NCBI GenBank assembly: GCA_964058845.1
Contig: CAXKVR010000764.1
Span: 1-20,452, forward strand
DNA length: 20,452 nt
Reading direction: 5' to 3'
Origin: Carex sylvatica
Lineage: Eukaryota; Streptophyta; Magnoliopsida; Poales; Cyperaceae
Below, piece after piece: positions 1 through 7,955 of this stretch (position 1 is the first letter of the stretch; each line of letters begins with the position of its first letter). The notes under the pieces are model-generated. The model saw only the letters and a list, made by a program, of their open reading frames with translations. It was not told the DNA's origin and searched no databases. Position numbers and translations under genes: made by a program.

Positions 1-354
1 TTCTATTTTAGTAACTTCATGTTTTATTAAGTAATCGTGTTTTCCAAAATAAGTTAAAACCACTGCTATTTTTTATATTATCTTTTTACTTTCATTTTTC
101 AACGTATTTTCAAAATAGTCAAAAATATTTTTATTTTCTTCACGTGTCAAGGCTGGAGGACACTTGATAAAAATGACATATGAATATTACCTTCAAGTCC
201 TTTATATTTTTCTATTTTACATAGGGGTGACTAACATATAGAAAATACAAATTTTGGTTGAATTTATATGTACCTCATAAAAAAATTTGAAAATATTGAG
301 GGTGGCTAAGCCACCCCTAAAATGACTTACGTTCCGCCTCTGGAGCGAACCTTG
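1..354. other. AT-rich flank with a transposon-end-like segment
   Basis: I see no gene here. At 300-316 there is a perfect 8-bp inverted repeat around one base (GGGTGGCT, A, AGCCACCC). It is followed at 317-345 by a 'CCTAAA...CCGCCTCTGG' segment of the kind often seen at the ends of plant repeats. A loosely similar terminus occurs in the other orientation at 9403-9445. This suggests the decayed end of an older mobile element, but I found no partner terminus or target duplication. The class is unknown. Confidence 0.35.
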
Positions 355-362
355 TGCATATC

Positions 363-532
363 TAGGGGTGAGTAAATCGCTCATAACTCGTGAGCCGCTC
401 ATAACTCGCTCATTAAAAACTCGTCTAAACTCGCTCATTTATTCGCTCATTTAAACTCGCTCATTAACAACTAGCTCATTTACTTAATGAGTGAGCATTA
501 GCATGACCCAACTCGCTCATAACTCGCTCATT
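363..532. repeat. Left subterminal GCTCAT array of the outer hAT-like element
   Basis: About nine copies of GCTCAT, mostly as AACTCGCTCATT, lie in one orientation, with one inverted ATGAGTGAGC near 488-497. Clustered short motifs next to hAT termini are known transposase-binding sites in elements such as Ac, and I infer that role here. Positions 389-504 match 6519-6639 closely in direct orientation. Confidence 0.75.
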
Positions 533-626
533 AAGAATTTGCCACATCTAATCCCTGCCATATTTAATCATGTGTAATCATGTGTAACATCAGTTTTACC
601 TCATTAAATCATATGTAATATTCATA

Positions 627-634
627 GCTTCATA
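627..634. repeat. Target-site duplication of hAT1 (left copy)
   Basis: GCTTCATA immediately precedes the left terminus TAGAGGTTTGC. The identical octamer follows the right terminus at 6175-6182. Exact 8-bp duplications are diagnostic of the hAT superfamily, and a perfect match suggests a fairly recent insertion. Confidence 0.9.
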
Positions 635-650
635 TAGAGGTTTGCAAATA

Positions 651-985
651 CCCCACGGGGGCGGACCCGACCCGTACCCGCCCGTGCCCGGTACCCGGGT
701 TACCCGTGCCCGAGCCCGGGTATGGGTCGGGTAAATGGGTACGGGTAAAAAATGGGTAGGGTACGGTTATTTGGTTCAAAACCCGAGCAAATCCGGTCCG
801 ATTTACGCCCGACCCGACCCGACCTACCCGACCCGGACCCGGACCCGACCTCGACCCGACCTGACCCGACCCGGACCCGATCTGACCCGACCCGACCCGT
901 TGAATTCAAATTCCCGCCGGTTCAACCGGGCCCGGACCGGTCTAATCAAACCTGACCGGCCGGACCCACCCGGGTCACCCGTCGG
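651..985. repeat. Left subterminal ACCCG/CCGGACCC array of hAT1
   Basis: This is a dense run of ACCCG, CGGACCCG and GGTACCCG units in AT-rich surroundings. It is C-rich at 651-716, G-rich at 717-770 and C-rich again from 780. The mixed orientation could allow strand folding. Related hAT elements use such arrays as transposase-binding sites, and I infer the same here. CpG dinucleotides are largely intact, unlike in hAT2. Open frames across this block encode only Pro/Arg/Asp repeats and are not genes. A pyrimidine tract (mostly T with C) follows at 986-1029. Confidence 0.85.
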
Positions 986-1055
986 TTTTTTTTTTTTTTC
1001 TTTTTTCTTTTTTCTTTCTTTTTTCTTTCAAATTTTATTCCCTCCCAATATTTTC

Positions 1056-1063
1056 TTTAAATA
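1056..1063 (+). promoter_or_regulatory. Candidate TATA box of the hAT1 transposase
   Basis: TTTAAATA is followed by a CT-rich stretch with repeated CTCTC and TCTCAAT at 1070-1118, resembling a plant initiator/Y-patch region. The same core with flanking CCCC and TCTTCCTC is conserved in hAT2 (minus strand, 14760-14753). Conservation between two otherwise diverged copies supports a functional role. The start of transcription is not shown. Confidence 0.5.
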
Positions 1064-1251
1064 CCCCATCTTCCTCTCCAAAAATTCACACTCTCATTCT
1101 CTCAATCTCAATTCTCCAATTTAATTATTCACTATTTTTTAATTTATTGTTTAAAAAAAAAATTAATTGTAAATTTAATTCATTACACAAATCCGTAAAC
1201 GGAATTACAAAGTTCGGCACCTCCCGCAAAATTTTTTTGCGAGATTTAAAG

Positions 1252-2568
1252 GTAACATTTATTTCATTTTAGATTAATTTATTTTTGTATAGTACATTTA
1301 GTTTATGCTTAATTTATTGAATATTAAGTAATTAGATTTGTCATTTGTTAGGTTTGTTAAATTTATTAAGTAATTAGATTTGTTAGATTTATTGAATATG
1401 TTAGATTTATTTAGTTTATGTTAGATTTGAATATGTCAAATAATTATATTTCTTTTTAATTTCTGTTTTTGAAATTCTGTTTTTTAATTTCTGTTTTTTA
1501 ATTTCTGTTTTTTAATTTTCTGTTTTTTAATTTTCTGTTTTTTAAAATAGGTTAGTTTTATAGATTTGAATATGTGAAGTGATTATATTTGTTTTGAATA
1601 GGTTAGATTTATTTTTCATAGGTCTTTTAAAATAGGTTAGATTAATTTCTTTTTTTTATTTTCTGTTTTTTATTTTCTGTTTTTTTATTTCTGTTTTTTA
1701 ATTTTCTGTTTTTTAAAATAGGTTAGTTTTATAGATTTGAATATGTGGAGTGATTATATTTGTTTTGAATAGGTTAGATTTATTTTTCAAAATTCGGATT
1801 TATTTTTAATAGGTCTTTTAAAATAGGTTAGTTTAATTTCTGTTTTTTATTTTCTGTTTTTTATTTCTGTTTTTTATTTTCTGTTTTTTAAAATAGGTTA
1901 GTTTTATAGATTTGAATATGTGAAGTGATTATATTTGTTTTGAATAGATTAGATTTATGTTTCAAAATTCGGATTTATTTTTAGTAGGTCTTTTAAAATA
2001 GGTTAGTTTAATATCTGTTTTTTATTTTCTGTTTTTTAATTTCTGTTTTTTATTTTCTGTTTTTTATTTCTGTTTTTTATTTTCTGTTTTTTAAAATAGG
2101 TTAGTTTTATAGATTTGAATATGTGAAGTGATTATATTTGTTTTGAATAGGTTAGATTTATTTTTCATAGGTCTTTTAAAATAGGTTAGTTTAATTTCTT
2201 TTTTTTATTTTCTGTTTTTTATTTTCTGTTTTTTTTATTTCTGTTTTTTAATTTTCTGTTTTTTAAAATAGGTTAGTTTTATAGATTTGAATATGTGGAG
2301 TGATTATATTTGTTTTGAATAGGTTAGATTTATTTTTCAAAATTCGGATTTATTTTTAATAGGTCTTTTAAAATAGGTTAGTTTAATTTCTGTTTTTTAT
2401 TTTCTGTTTTTTATTTTCTGTTTTTTAATTTCTGTTTTTAATTTTCTGTTTTTTTATTTCTGTTTTTTTATTTTCAATGTATGTTAGAATTATTTTGAAT
2501 AGGTGAAATAAAAAGGTTACATATTTTTTTTAATATGTCAAGTAATTTACATTTATTATTTTGAATAG
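1252..2568 (+). other. Putative 5' UTR intron of the hAT1 transposase
   Basis: A conserved leader block at 1191-1251 (matching hAT2 near 14553-14637) ends in TTTAAAG, followed by GTAACATTT, a plausible donor. Just before the start codon is TTTTGAATAG followed by GTTTAATAA, a plausible acceptor. The sequence between is AT-rich, repetitive and non-coding, as expected of an intron. hAT2 has an equivalent AAAG/GTTACATT donor. This is inferred from splice-site resemblance only. Confidence 0.45.
1551..2460 (+). repeat. Tandem repeat array of about 171-203 bp units in the hAT1 5' region
   Basis: Five units begin with GTTAGTTTTATAGATTTGAA at 1551, 1722, 1897, 2100 and 2272. Each has a conserved first half and a second half made of variable numbers of TTTTATTTTCTG-like microsatellite units. 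Units 1-2 and 4-5 are near-identical at a spacing of about 550 bp, which points to a recent larger duplication on top of the base repeat. No coding potential. Confidence 0.85.
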
Positions 2569-2577
2569 GTTTAATAA

Positions 2578-5093
2578 ATGTCATCTCTTCGTGATTCCAT
2601 GCAAGAGGACATCGCGAGAATGTCGGCTGAGTTTTTTGGCCCGTCAATTCCAAATTATCCACAAAGTTCCTCCCAAATTGCACCACCTAATTATCCACCA
2701 AATTATCAAAGAAGGGACCAAATACTAGATTTGAATTATCAACAACCCTCACAAATGAATGCACCGTATTATACTTCAAACGATCCAAATGTATACATTC
2801 CACAAGAAACATTTCAACCGACACCACAGTATACATATGGAGGCATTGGCTCTTCTTCTGTAGCATCGAGTCAATTCACTGACACTGCTCCTGTAGGAGG
2901 TACACCTTCGACAGGTGAACCTGAAATTCAAGAAGAAGTTGTCCCTCATTCGACAAGTGATCCGCCGCAAAAACCAGCAGGAAAGAAGAGTAAAAGACCT
3001 CCCCCCGAATACAATCAGCCGTGGGCGAAATATTACAAAATTACCAGAGGGAGTAACAACATTATGGCTTTTGGACAATGTAAGGTAAAAACTTGCCAAA
3101 AAACTTTTGAGTATAAACAAAGTAGTGGTTTGAGTACTTTTAAGAGACATGCCGAGACGCACGAAAAAAAGGGTGAGTTTCCATCTGAAAATTCTGAACC
3201 GGGACAAATCCAAACCCTTATAAACGCGGATGGTACCAGAACAAATCCAAAATTCGATGAATCAAAAATGCTTAGTGAATTGGCCCGGTACATTACCCAT
3301 AAAGAACAACCATTAAGTATGGGTGGTTGCACGAGTTTTGCCCGGTTATGCATTCGGGGGTTAGGTCAACCAATGTACAAGAGGATCCATCATATAAAGA
3401 TAGTTAGTGAAATAAAAAACCAGTTTACCTCCACCAAAAATGACCTTAAAGCTCTATTTGCATACCAAAATAATAAGGTGTCAATTACCTCCGACATATG
3501 GACTGCCGGTAAACATGGCCTTGGGTACTCTTGTATTACCGGCCATTGGATCGATGATCATTGGGTATTACAAAAAAGAATATTAAGTTTTCGAGTTTTG
3601 GATTCCCCCCACACTGCAACTGTAATTTTCAAATCCATTATTGAGGTTTTAGAAGAGTATAACCTTAAGAGGAATTTGGGTAACAAGGTTTTTTCTATAT
3701 CCTTCGATAATGCTAGCAACAACATTGCTTCCATTGAGATTTTTAAACGGTCACTAAACCCGATCATGAATGGTGAAATGTTTCACCAAAAGTGTGCTTG
3801 CCACGTTCTTAACCTCGTCGTGAAGGCGGGTCTAAAAACAGAAGCCGTAAAACTATTGATAATTAAATTTAAGAATGCCCTCAACCACATTGTTTCAAAC
3901 CAAGAAAGAAAACAACAGTTTGCTGCATTATGCGTCACCTATAGATTGAGCAAGTTGAAGGTACCTTGGGATATAGATACCCGTTGGAACTCAACATATA
4001 GGTTGTTGAACCGATGCCTTCCCTATAAAGCTGTCATAGGTGAGTTTTTGAGAAGCTCCAACCCCGAGGCATTGCAATTCGAACTCATTGACGAAGAATG
4101 GGATAAACTGCAAAGGCTTAGCAAATTCCTTGGAATCTTTTTTACTGCAACAGTTCAACTATCATGCTCGTACTCACCGACGTCGTTTGAGTTGCTGAGA
4201 CATCTCTATGAAATCTCCAAGATGTATTGCGAATTAGAACAATCTGAAATCTATGATGCATCTCTCACGCCAATTGTAGATGCCATGAAACAAAAATTCC
4301 TAAAATATTGGGAAGATGTACCTCTCCTAGCCATTATCGCAAACTGCCTCCACCCGGCATACAAGAAGTTTTACACGATCAAAGTAGTTGAGAGGTACAA
4401 ACAGAATTTACATTTAGACTCAACCGGGGTGGAGGCTTACGTGAATTCGAAGTTCGATGAGATGTTTAACATATACCACTCAAGAATGAGTGACAACCGA
4501 AAAGCTTCGTCCCGTCCCGCCACTAGGTATGAATATAAATATACATGTGTTTTCAATCTTTATTATTTATAATATCTACATTATTTGTCCACTAATTTTT
4601 TTAATTGTTAAATAGTTCCACTACTAGGAGCACTAGCAGTGGTGGATTATTAGCAGATTTTCAGTCGGAGAGCCAACCGCACACATCCGCAAACGAGTTA
4701 TTGGGCTATATATCGATGATCAATGAAAGTGAAGAAGGACTTGACGTGATGGCATGGTGGAGGAGGCATCAAAGTTCCTTGCCAACGCTGGCTATGATGG
4801 CCCGCGATGTATTTGCTGTGCCCGTATCAACCGTCCCTTCTGAAAGTTGTTTCAGTTCGGCGAACAGGATCCTCTCCGATAAACGAAGTAAGTTGGGTGC
4901 ACATGTTTTTGAGAGACTTGTGTGCTTGAAGGATTGGATTGCTGCTGAAGAGCGTACGCAACATGTGCCTCAACAACCATCATCATCTGAAGCCGACACT
5001 GAAGAAAGCGGTACCGAGGCGCGACGTGAGGCTAATTCGGATTCCGACGGTGCCGAAGAGAGCGAACAATGGTATATGAATCCAAACTACTAA
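2578..5093 (+). CDS. hAT transposase with BED zinc finger (RICESLEEPER/DAYSLEEPER-like), intact
   Basis: Two exons, 2578-4526 and 4616-5093, join in frame (phase 2) across an 89-bp GT-AG intron to give 808 residues. It would cut and paste the element by binding its ends in the nucleus. Residues 1-140 are Pro/Gln/Asn/Tyr-rich. A BED-type zinc finger lies at about 145-200 (C168, C173, H191, H195). The RNase H-like core shows D306 in TSDIW and D377 in SFDN. C406 and H409 form the hAT CxxH motif. The C-terminal dimerisation region has WWRRH, and the likely catalytic glutamate is E726 in PSESCFS. The tail from about 765 is Ser/Glu/Asp-rich. It is longer than typical domesticated relatives (about 700) because of both extensions. 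The start is fixed by an in-frame TAA directly upstream. Co-opted SLEEPER-type host genes share the fold, but the intact element ends argue for a mobile transposase. Confidence 0.95.
4527..4615 (+). other. Transposase intron (89 bp)
   Basis: The intron begins GTATGA and ends AAATAG. Without splicing the first frame runs into a short unrelated tail and stops at 4572. With splicing, the Ser/Thr-rich linker reads through into the dimerisation domain. hAT2 has an intron of exactly 89 bp at the same position (10546-10634), which supports the call. Confidence 0.88.
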
Positions 5094-5705
5094 ATAGGTA
5101 GTGTCGGTATAAATTTCTAACCTCTTTTAATCTTTATGGTTATTTTTTAAATTATAAATTTCTAAACATTTCAATTAGTTTTTAATTTATCTATTTTAAA
5201 GAATAATTACTAACAAAAAAAAAGTTAGAACTCCACCTATGTTATTTTACATAGCCGGTTCCAAGCCCGGAATTAAGGAGGAGGGTAACTTTTATTTTTT
5301 AATCTATTATTTTAAAATTATTCATAATTATTTTTAAAGTAATTGATTTAAGAAAATTTTTATTTTTATTTTATTTTTTTAAAGTAAAAGATTTAATTAT
5401 ATTTTTGATTTATATTTTATGTAACCTATTAAAAATAAATGAACGTTTATAAAATATATTATAGATATAAATAAATTATGAAACTATATAATTAGAATGA
5501 AAATTTGAAAATAAAATAAAATGACTGGTGTAAAGAAATAAATAAATACATTTGTATTTAGCCGAATAAATATACAAATTTTCGCATGAATATTTTTTAT
5601 ATATAAGTTACAAATTTTATTTATTTATATACACTATTTGATAATTAACTATTTTGATTTTAAAAGTCGAATTATAAACACGTAATAATATTCGTACAAC
5701 ACCGT
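5094..5705 (+). other. AT-rich 3' region of hAT1
   Basis: No gene is visible. It should hold the transposase 3' UTR and terminator. A block at about 5222-5287, containing ACATAGCCGGTTCCAAGCCC and GGAGGAGGGTAAC, is conserved in hAT2 (minus strand, about 10130-10200). The rest is AT-rich with many AATAAA-like strings, so no single polyadenylation site can be chosen. Confidence 0.6.
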
Positions 5706-5940
5706 AAAAAAGAAAAAGAAAAAAAAAACAGAAAAAAAAACAGAAAAAAAAAACAGAAAAAAAACAGCAAAAAAAACCAGAAAAAAAAAACCAGAAAAAA
5801 AAAACAGAAAAAAAAAGGAAAAAAAAACATAAAAAAAAAGAAAAAAAAAACCGAAAAAAAAGGACAAAAAAAATCGAAAAAAAAACAGACAAAAAACTCA
5901 GAGAAAAACTAGAAAAAAAAACAGGGAAAAAAAAAAAAAA
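5706..5940. repeat. A-rich (A6-10)CAG-type microsatellite tract
   Basis: Runs of six to ten A are broken by CAG, CCAG, CCG or GG. The strand is almost purely purine. It borders the right C-rich array, just as a pyrimidine tract borders the left one, so the element has mirrored tracts inside its two arrays. The opposite strand gives a long Phe-rich open frame, which is an artefact of the repeat. Confidence 0.85.
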
Positions 5941-6163
5941 CCGGACCGGACCGGGTACCCGACCCGGACCGGGTACCATACCCGGACCGCCCTACCCGTG
6001 CCGGGTACCACGAGCACAGGTATAACTCGGGTAGGGTACGGGTTTTGAAAAATATACCCGAGTATACCCGACCCGAGATACCCGTATACCCGACATACCC
6101 GTACCCGATCCAAACCAGTACCCGACCCCGGGTACGCCCGGTCCGCCCGAACCCGGTCCGAGA
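5941..6163. repeat. Right subterminal ACCCG array of hAT1
   Basis: Repeated CCGGACC, CCCGACCCG and TACCCG units occupy the last 220 bp before the right inverted repeat. They are mostly C-rich on the plus strand, as in the left array, with one G-rich stretch at 6028-6045. Both arrays therefore read mainly in the same direction relative to the transposase. The presumed role is transposase binding. Confidence 0.85.
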
Positions 6164-6495
6164 GCAACCCTCTAGCTTCATACATTCATATTTTTTTGTA
6201 AATCGACAGAACTAAAACCTCCGCCAACTGCATGTTGCTTGTTTAAGATGAATTTTTATTATTGTTTTCATAATACAAATTTATAGGTATGTGAAAAGAA
6301 AATATCTGTGTGTATGTCACAAGTAAGGCCGTCAAAATCGACAAGACAATAGCTGTTGAATTTTTATTAGTTTCTGTTGTTAGTTTATGTTGGATTATTC
6401 TATTTTTGTAATATGTTGATTGTTGTCTGTTGATGCTACTGTGAAATCTATTTTTATTAGATTTTATTTAAATGAATTATGACAATTTGTTAAAT

Positions 6496-6647
6496 TTTGG
6501 TGCTCATAAGTCATAATTCGTGAGCCGCTCATAACTCGCTCATTAAAAGCTTGCTCATTTACAACTCGCTCATTTATCCGCTCATTTAAACTCGCTCATT
6601 AACAACTCGCTCATTTACTTAATGAGTGAGCATGAGCATACCCTAAC
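6496..6647. repeat. Right subterminal GCTCAT array of the outer hAT-like element
   Basis: Eight GCTCAT copies lie here in the same orientation as the left array. A ninth follows the solo LTR, near 8680-8686. The segment 6519-6639 is a direct near-copy of 389-504, so the two element ends carry duplicated rather than mirrored sequence. The array is interrupted at 6648 by the solo LTR. Confidence 0.75.
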
Positions 6648-7825
6648 TGTTAGTTTGTAATAATCTAGCAGTCAATAATACGATAAATTATCATAAATCT
6701 TTGTTCATGAATTGAGTGATTAAATAAACTGTCATTTTGTTGCCTTGAATATTATTACATTTATGAATCATTCTTTTATCTGACTAGAGTCAATAACTGG
6801 AATTGTGAAACTTCATAATATAGATGATATATATATTCTTAAGAGTCACTAACCGAGGTAATTAGCAGGAACACTAATTAACCGTTACAAGGTTAGTATG
6901 TGGATTAAAAGATGGTCAAGTTTTACAGACCACTGACAAGAGATGTCATTTTAATCACATAGATACATGTTCTAGGAACATGGTATTTGACAGACCCCGA
7001 ATGAAACATTAAATGGAATTGTGTACGTGTCATTAATGTTTTCATTCAGTGTTAAGTTCTAAAGTATGAGGTATTCATCTTTCCTACTAAGAAATGTGTA
7101 TGTGTGATTGTTATCTAACACTGTCGGTAAAACGCAGTTATAACGGTAGCTTTTCGGTACACATAACTTAGCTGAGGTAGTGATGGTTTACCAAAAAGTA
7201 CTATTGTCCCTCGTATCTCTATACGAGCTATAGCATCACTGGGCCCCTTGATAGAGTAAGATTATCTGCTAGCGGTATAATTACAAGAGTAATTATATTT
7301 GATAATCTGCTCAAGATCAAGAAAAGATTAAGTTTGCAAGGATGACACACACCTACCTTGAAACTGATCTGATAGCTATGAGACGAAAGAACTGACACGA
7401 GTAAAATAGTTTACTGGATCGTGATATTGTACAGTACAGCATCATCTGTGTAATTGGATGGTCATGATGCGTTATGCCAGATGCCTCTCATGATTATAGA
7501 AGTTAAAACAGTTTTAATTCTATTTACCAACATAACACAGATCCTATTGGGTCACACCGTATAGGAGCTAATCGGAGAATCTTATTGATTAATTATAAAT
7601 TGATTATAATTAATATTAAGATGGTTATAATTAATTATACATGATATAATTAAATTATAAATGTCATATAAATTGGCAAAGCAAAAACAAAAGGTTAATT
7701 TATAAACGTACACGTTACGTTGTATAAAAGTTACCGAAACAACAAACCGCAAGAAATATAATTGTTCAGAATAATTATATGGATGTTAAATTAAATTTGG
7801 GCCAAGGGCATTTTGGTCTTTTTAC

Positions 7826-7875
7826 ACATGACATGTCATCATCCTTATCCACATGACATGTCATCATCCTTATCC
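7826..7875 (+). repeat. Perfect 25-bp tandem duplication in the LTR U3
   Basis: Two identical 25-bp units (7826-7850 and 7851-7875) each contain the palindrome TGACATGTCA. They lie about 75-120 bp upstream of the TATA box. Duplicated palindromes in U3 often act as enhancers, and I infer that role here. Confidence 0.85.
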
Positions 7876-7879
7876 GTTC

Positions 7880-7924
7880 AATGGCATTTTCGTAAATGGC
7901 ATTTTGGTAAATGGCATTTTCGTA
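7880..7924 (+). repeat. Triple 15-bp repeat in the LTR U3
   Basis: Three consecutive units of AATGGCATTTTCGTA (the middle one has GG in place of CG) lie just upstream of the TATA box. A similar AAGGGCATTTTGGTC occurs at 7804-7818. Probably promoter-proximal elements. Confidence 0.8.
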
Positions 7925-7947
7925 ATTCCCGAACCTCCTCAAATGCC

Positions 7948-7955
7948 TATAAATA
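7948..7955 (+). promoter_or_regulatory. TATA box of the solo LTR
   Basis: TATAAATA in the context CCTATAAATAGAGG closely matches the plant TATA consensus. It sits 24 bp downstream of the U3 repeats. Transcription would start near 7980 and mark the U3/R border. A working solo-LTR promoter could read into the flank toward 8700. Confidence 0.7.

Larger units (their letters stand above)
635..6174 (+). mobile_element. hAT1: complete, possibly autonomous hAT DNA transposon (5,540 bp)
   Basis: The terminal inverted repeats are TAGAGGTTTGC (635-645) and, on the minus strand, TAGAGGGTTGC (6174-6164), with one mismatch in 11. They are bounded by a perfect 8-bp duplication (GCTTCATA). Inside, in order, are an ACCCG-rich subterminal array, a pyrimidine tract, a TATA-like promoter, a conserved leader block, about 1.3 kb of tandem repeats that may be a 5' UTR intron, a two-exon transposase, an AT-rich 3' region, an A-rich tract and a second C-rich array. 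Everything needed for self-mobilisation appears present: both ends, arrays and an uninterrupted transposase with its catalytic residues. It inserted into the outer hAT-like element. A related dead copy lies at 9534-15118 in the opposite orientation. Confidence 0.93.

Noticed and set aside
363..532. CRISPR-like array of short repeats
   Set aside because: Repeats are 6-12 bp with irregular AT spacers in a eukaryotic transposon end; no Cas genes.
651..985. Telomere or centromere satellite
   Set aside because: The ACCCG units are not the plant telomere unit CCCTAAA, and the array is bounded by transposon termini.
700..1124. Open frames on both strands across the ACCCG array
   Set aside because: They encode only Pro/Arg/Asp/Thr or Gly/Ser/Arg/Val repeats produced by the 5-6-bp DNA repeat and run into poly-pyrimidine; no domain.
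2776..3767. Minus-strand frames of 69-145 codons inside the transposase
   Set aside because: Antisense shadows of the real plus-strand coding exon, with no family motif.
2578..5093. Domesticated SLEEPER-type host gene
   Set aside because: It lies exactly inside matching inverted repeats and a perfect 8-bp duplication, so it is read as a resident transposase; expression data could still change this.
5617..6185. Phe-rich and Gly/Arg-rich open frames on the minus strand
   Set aside because: Direct translation of the A-rich tract and the C-rich array; not protein-like.
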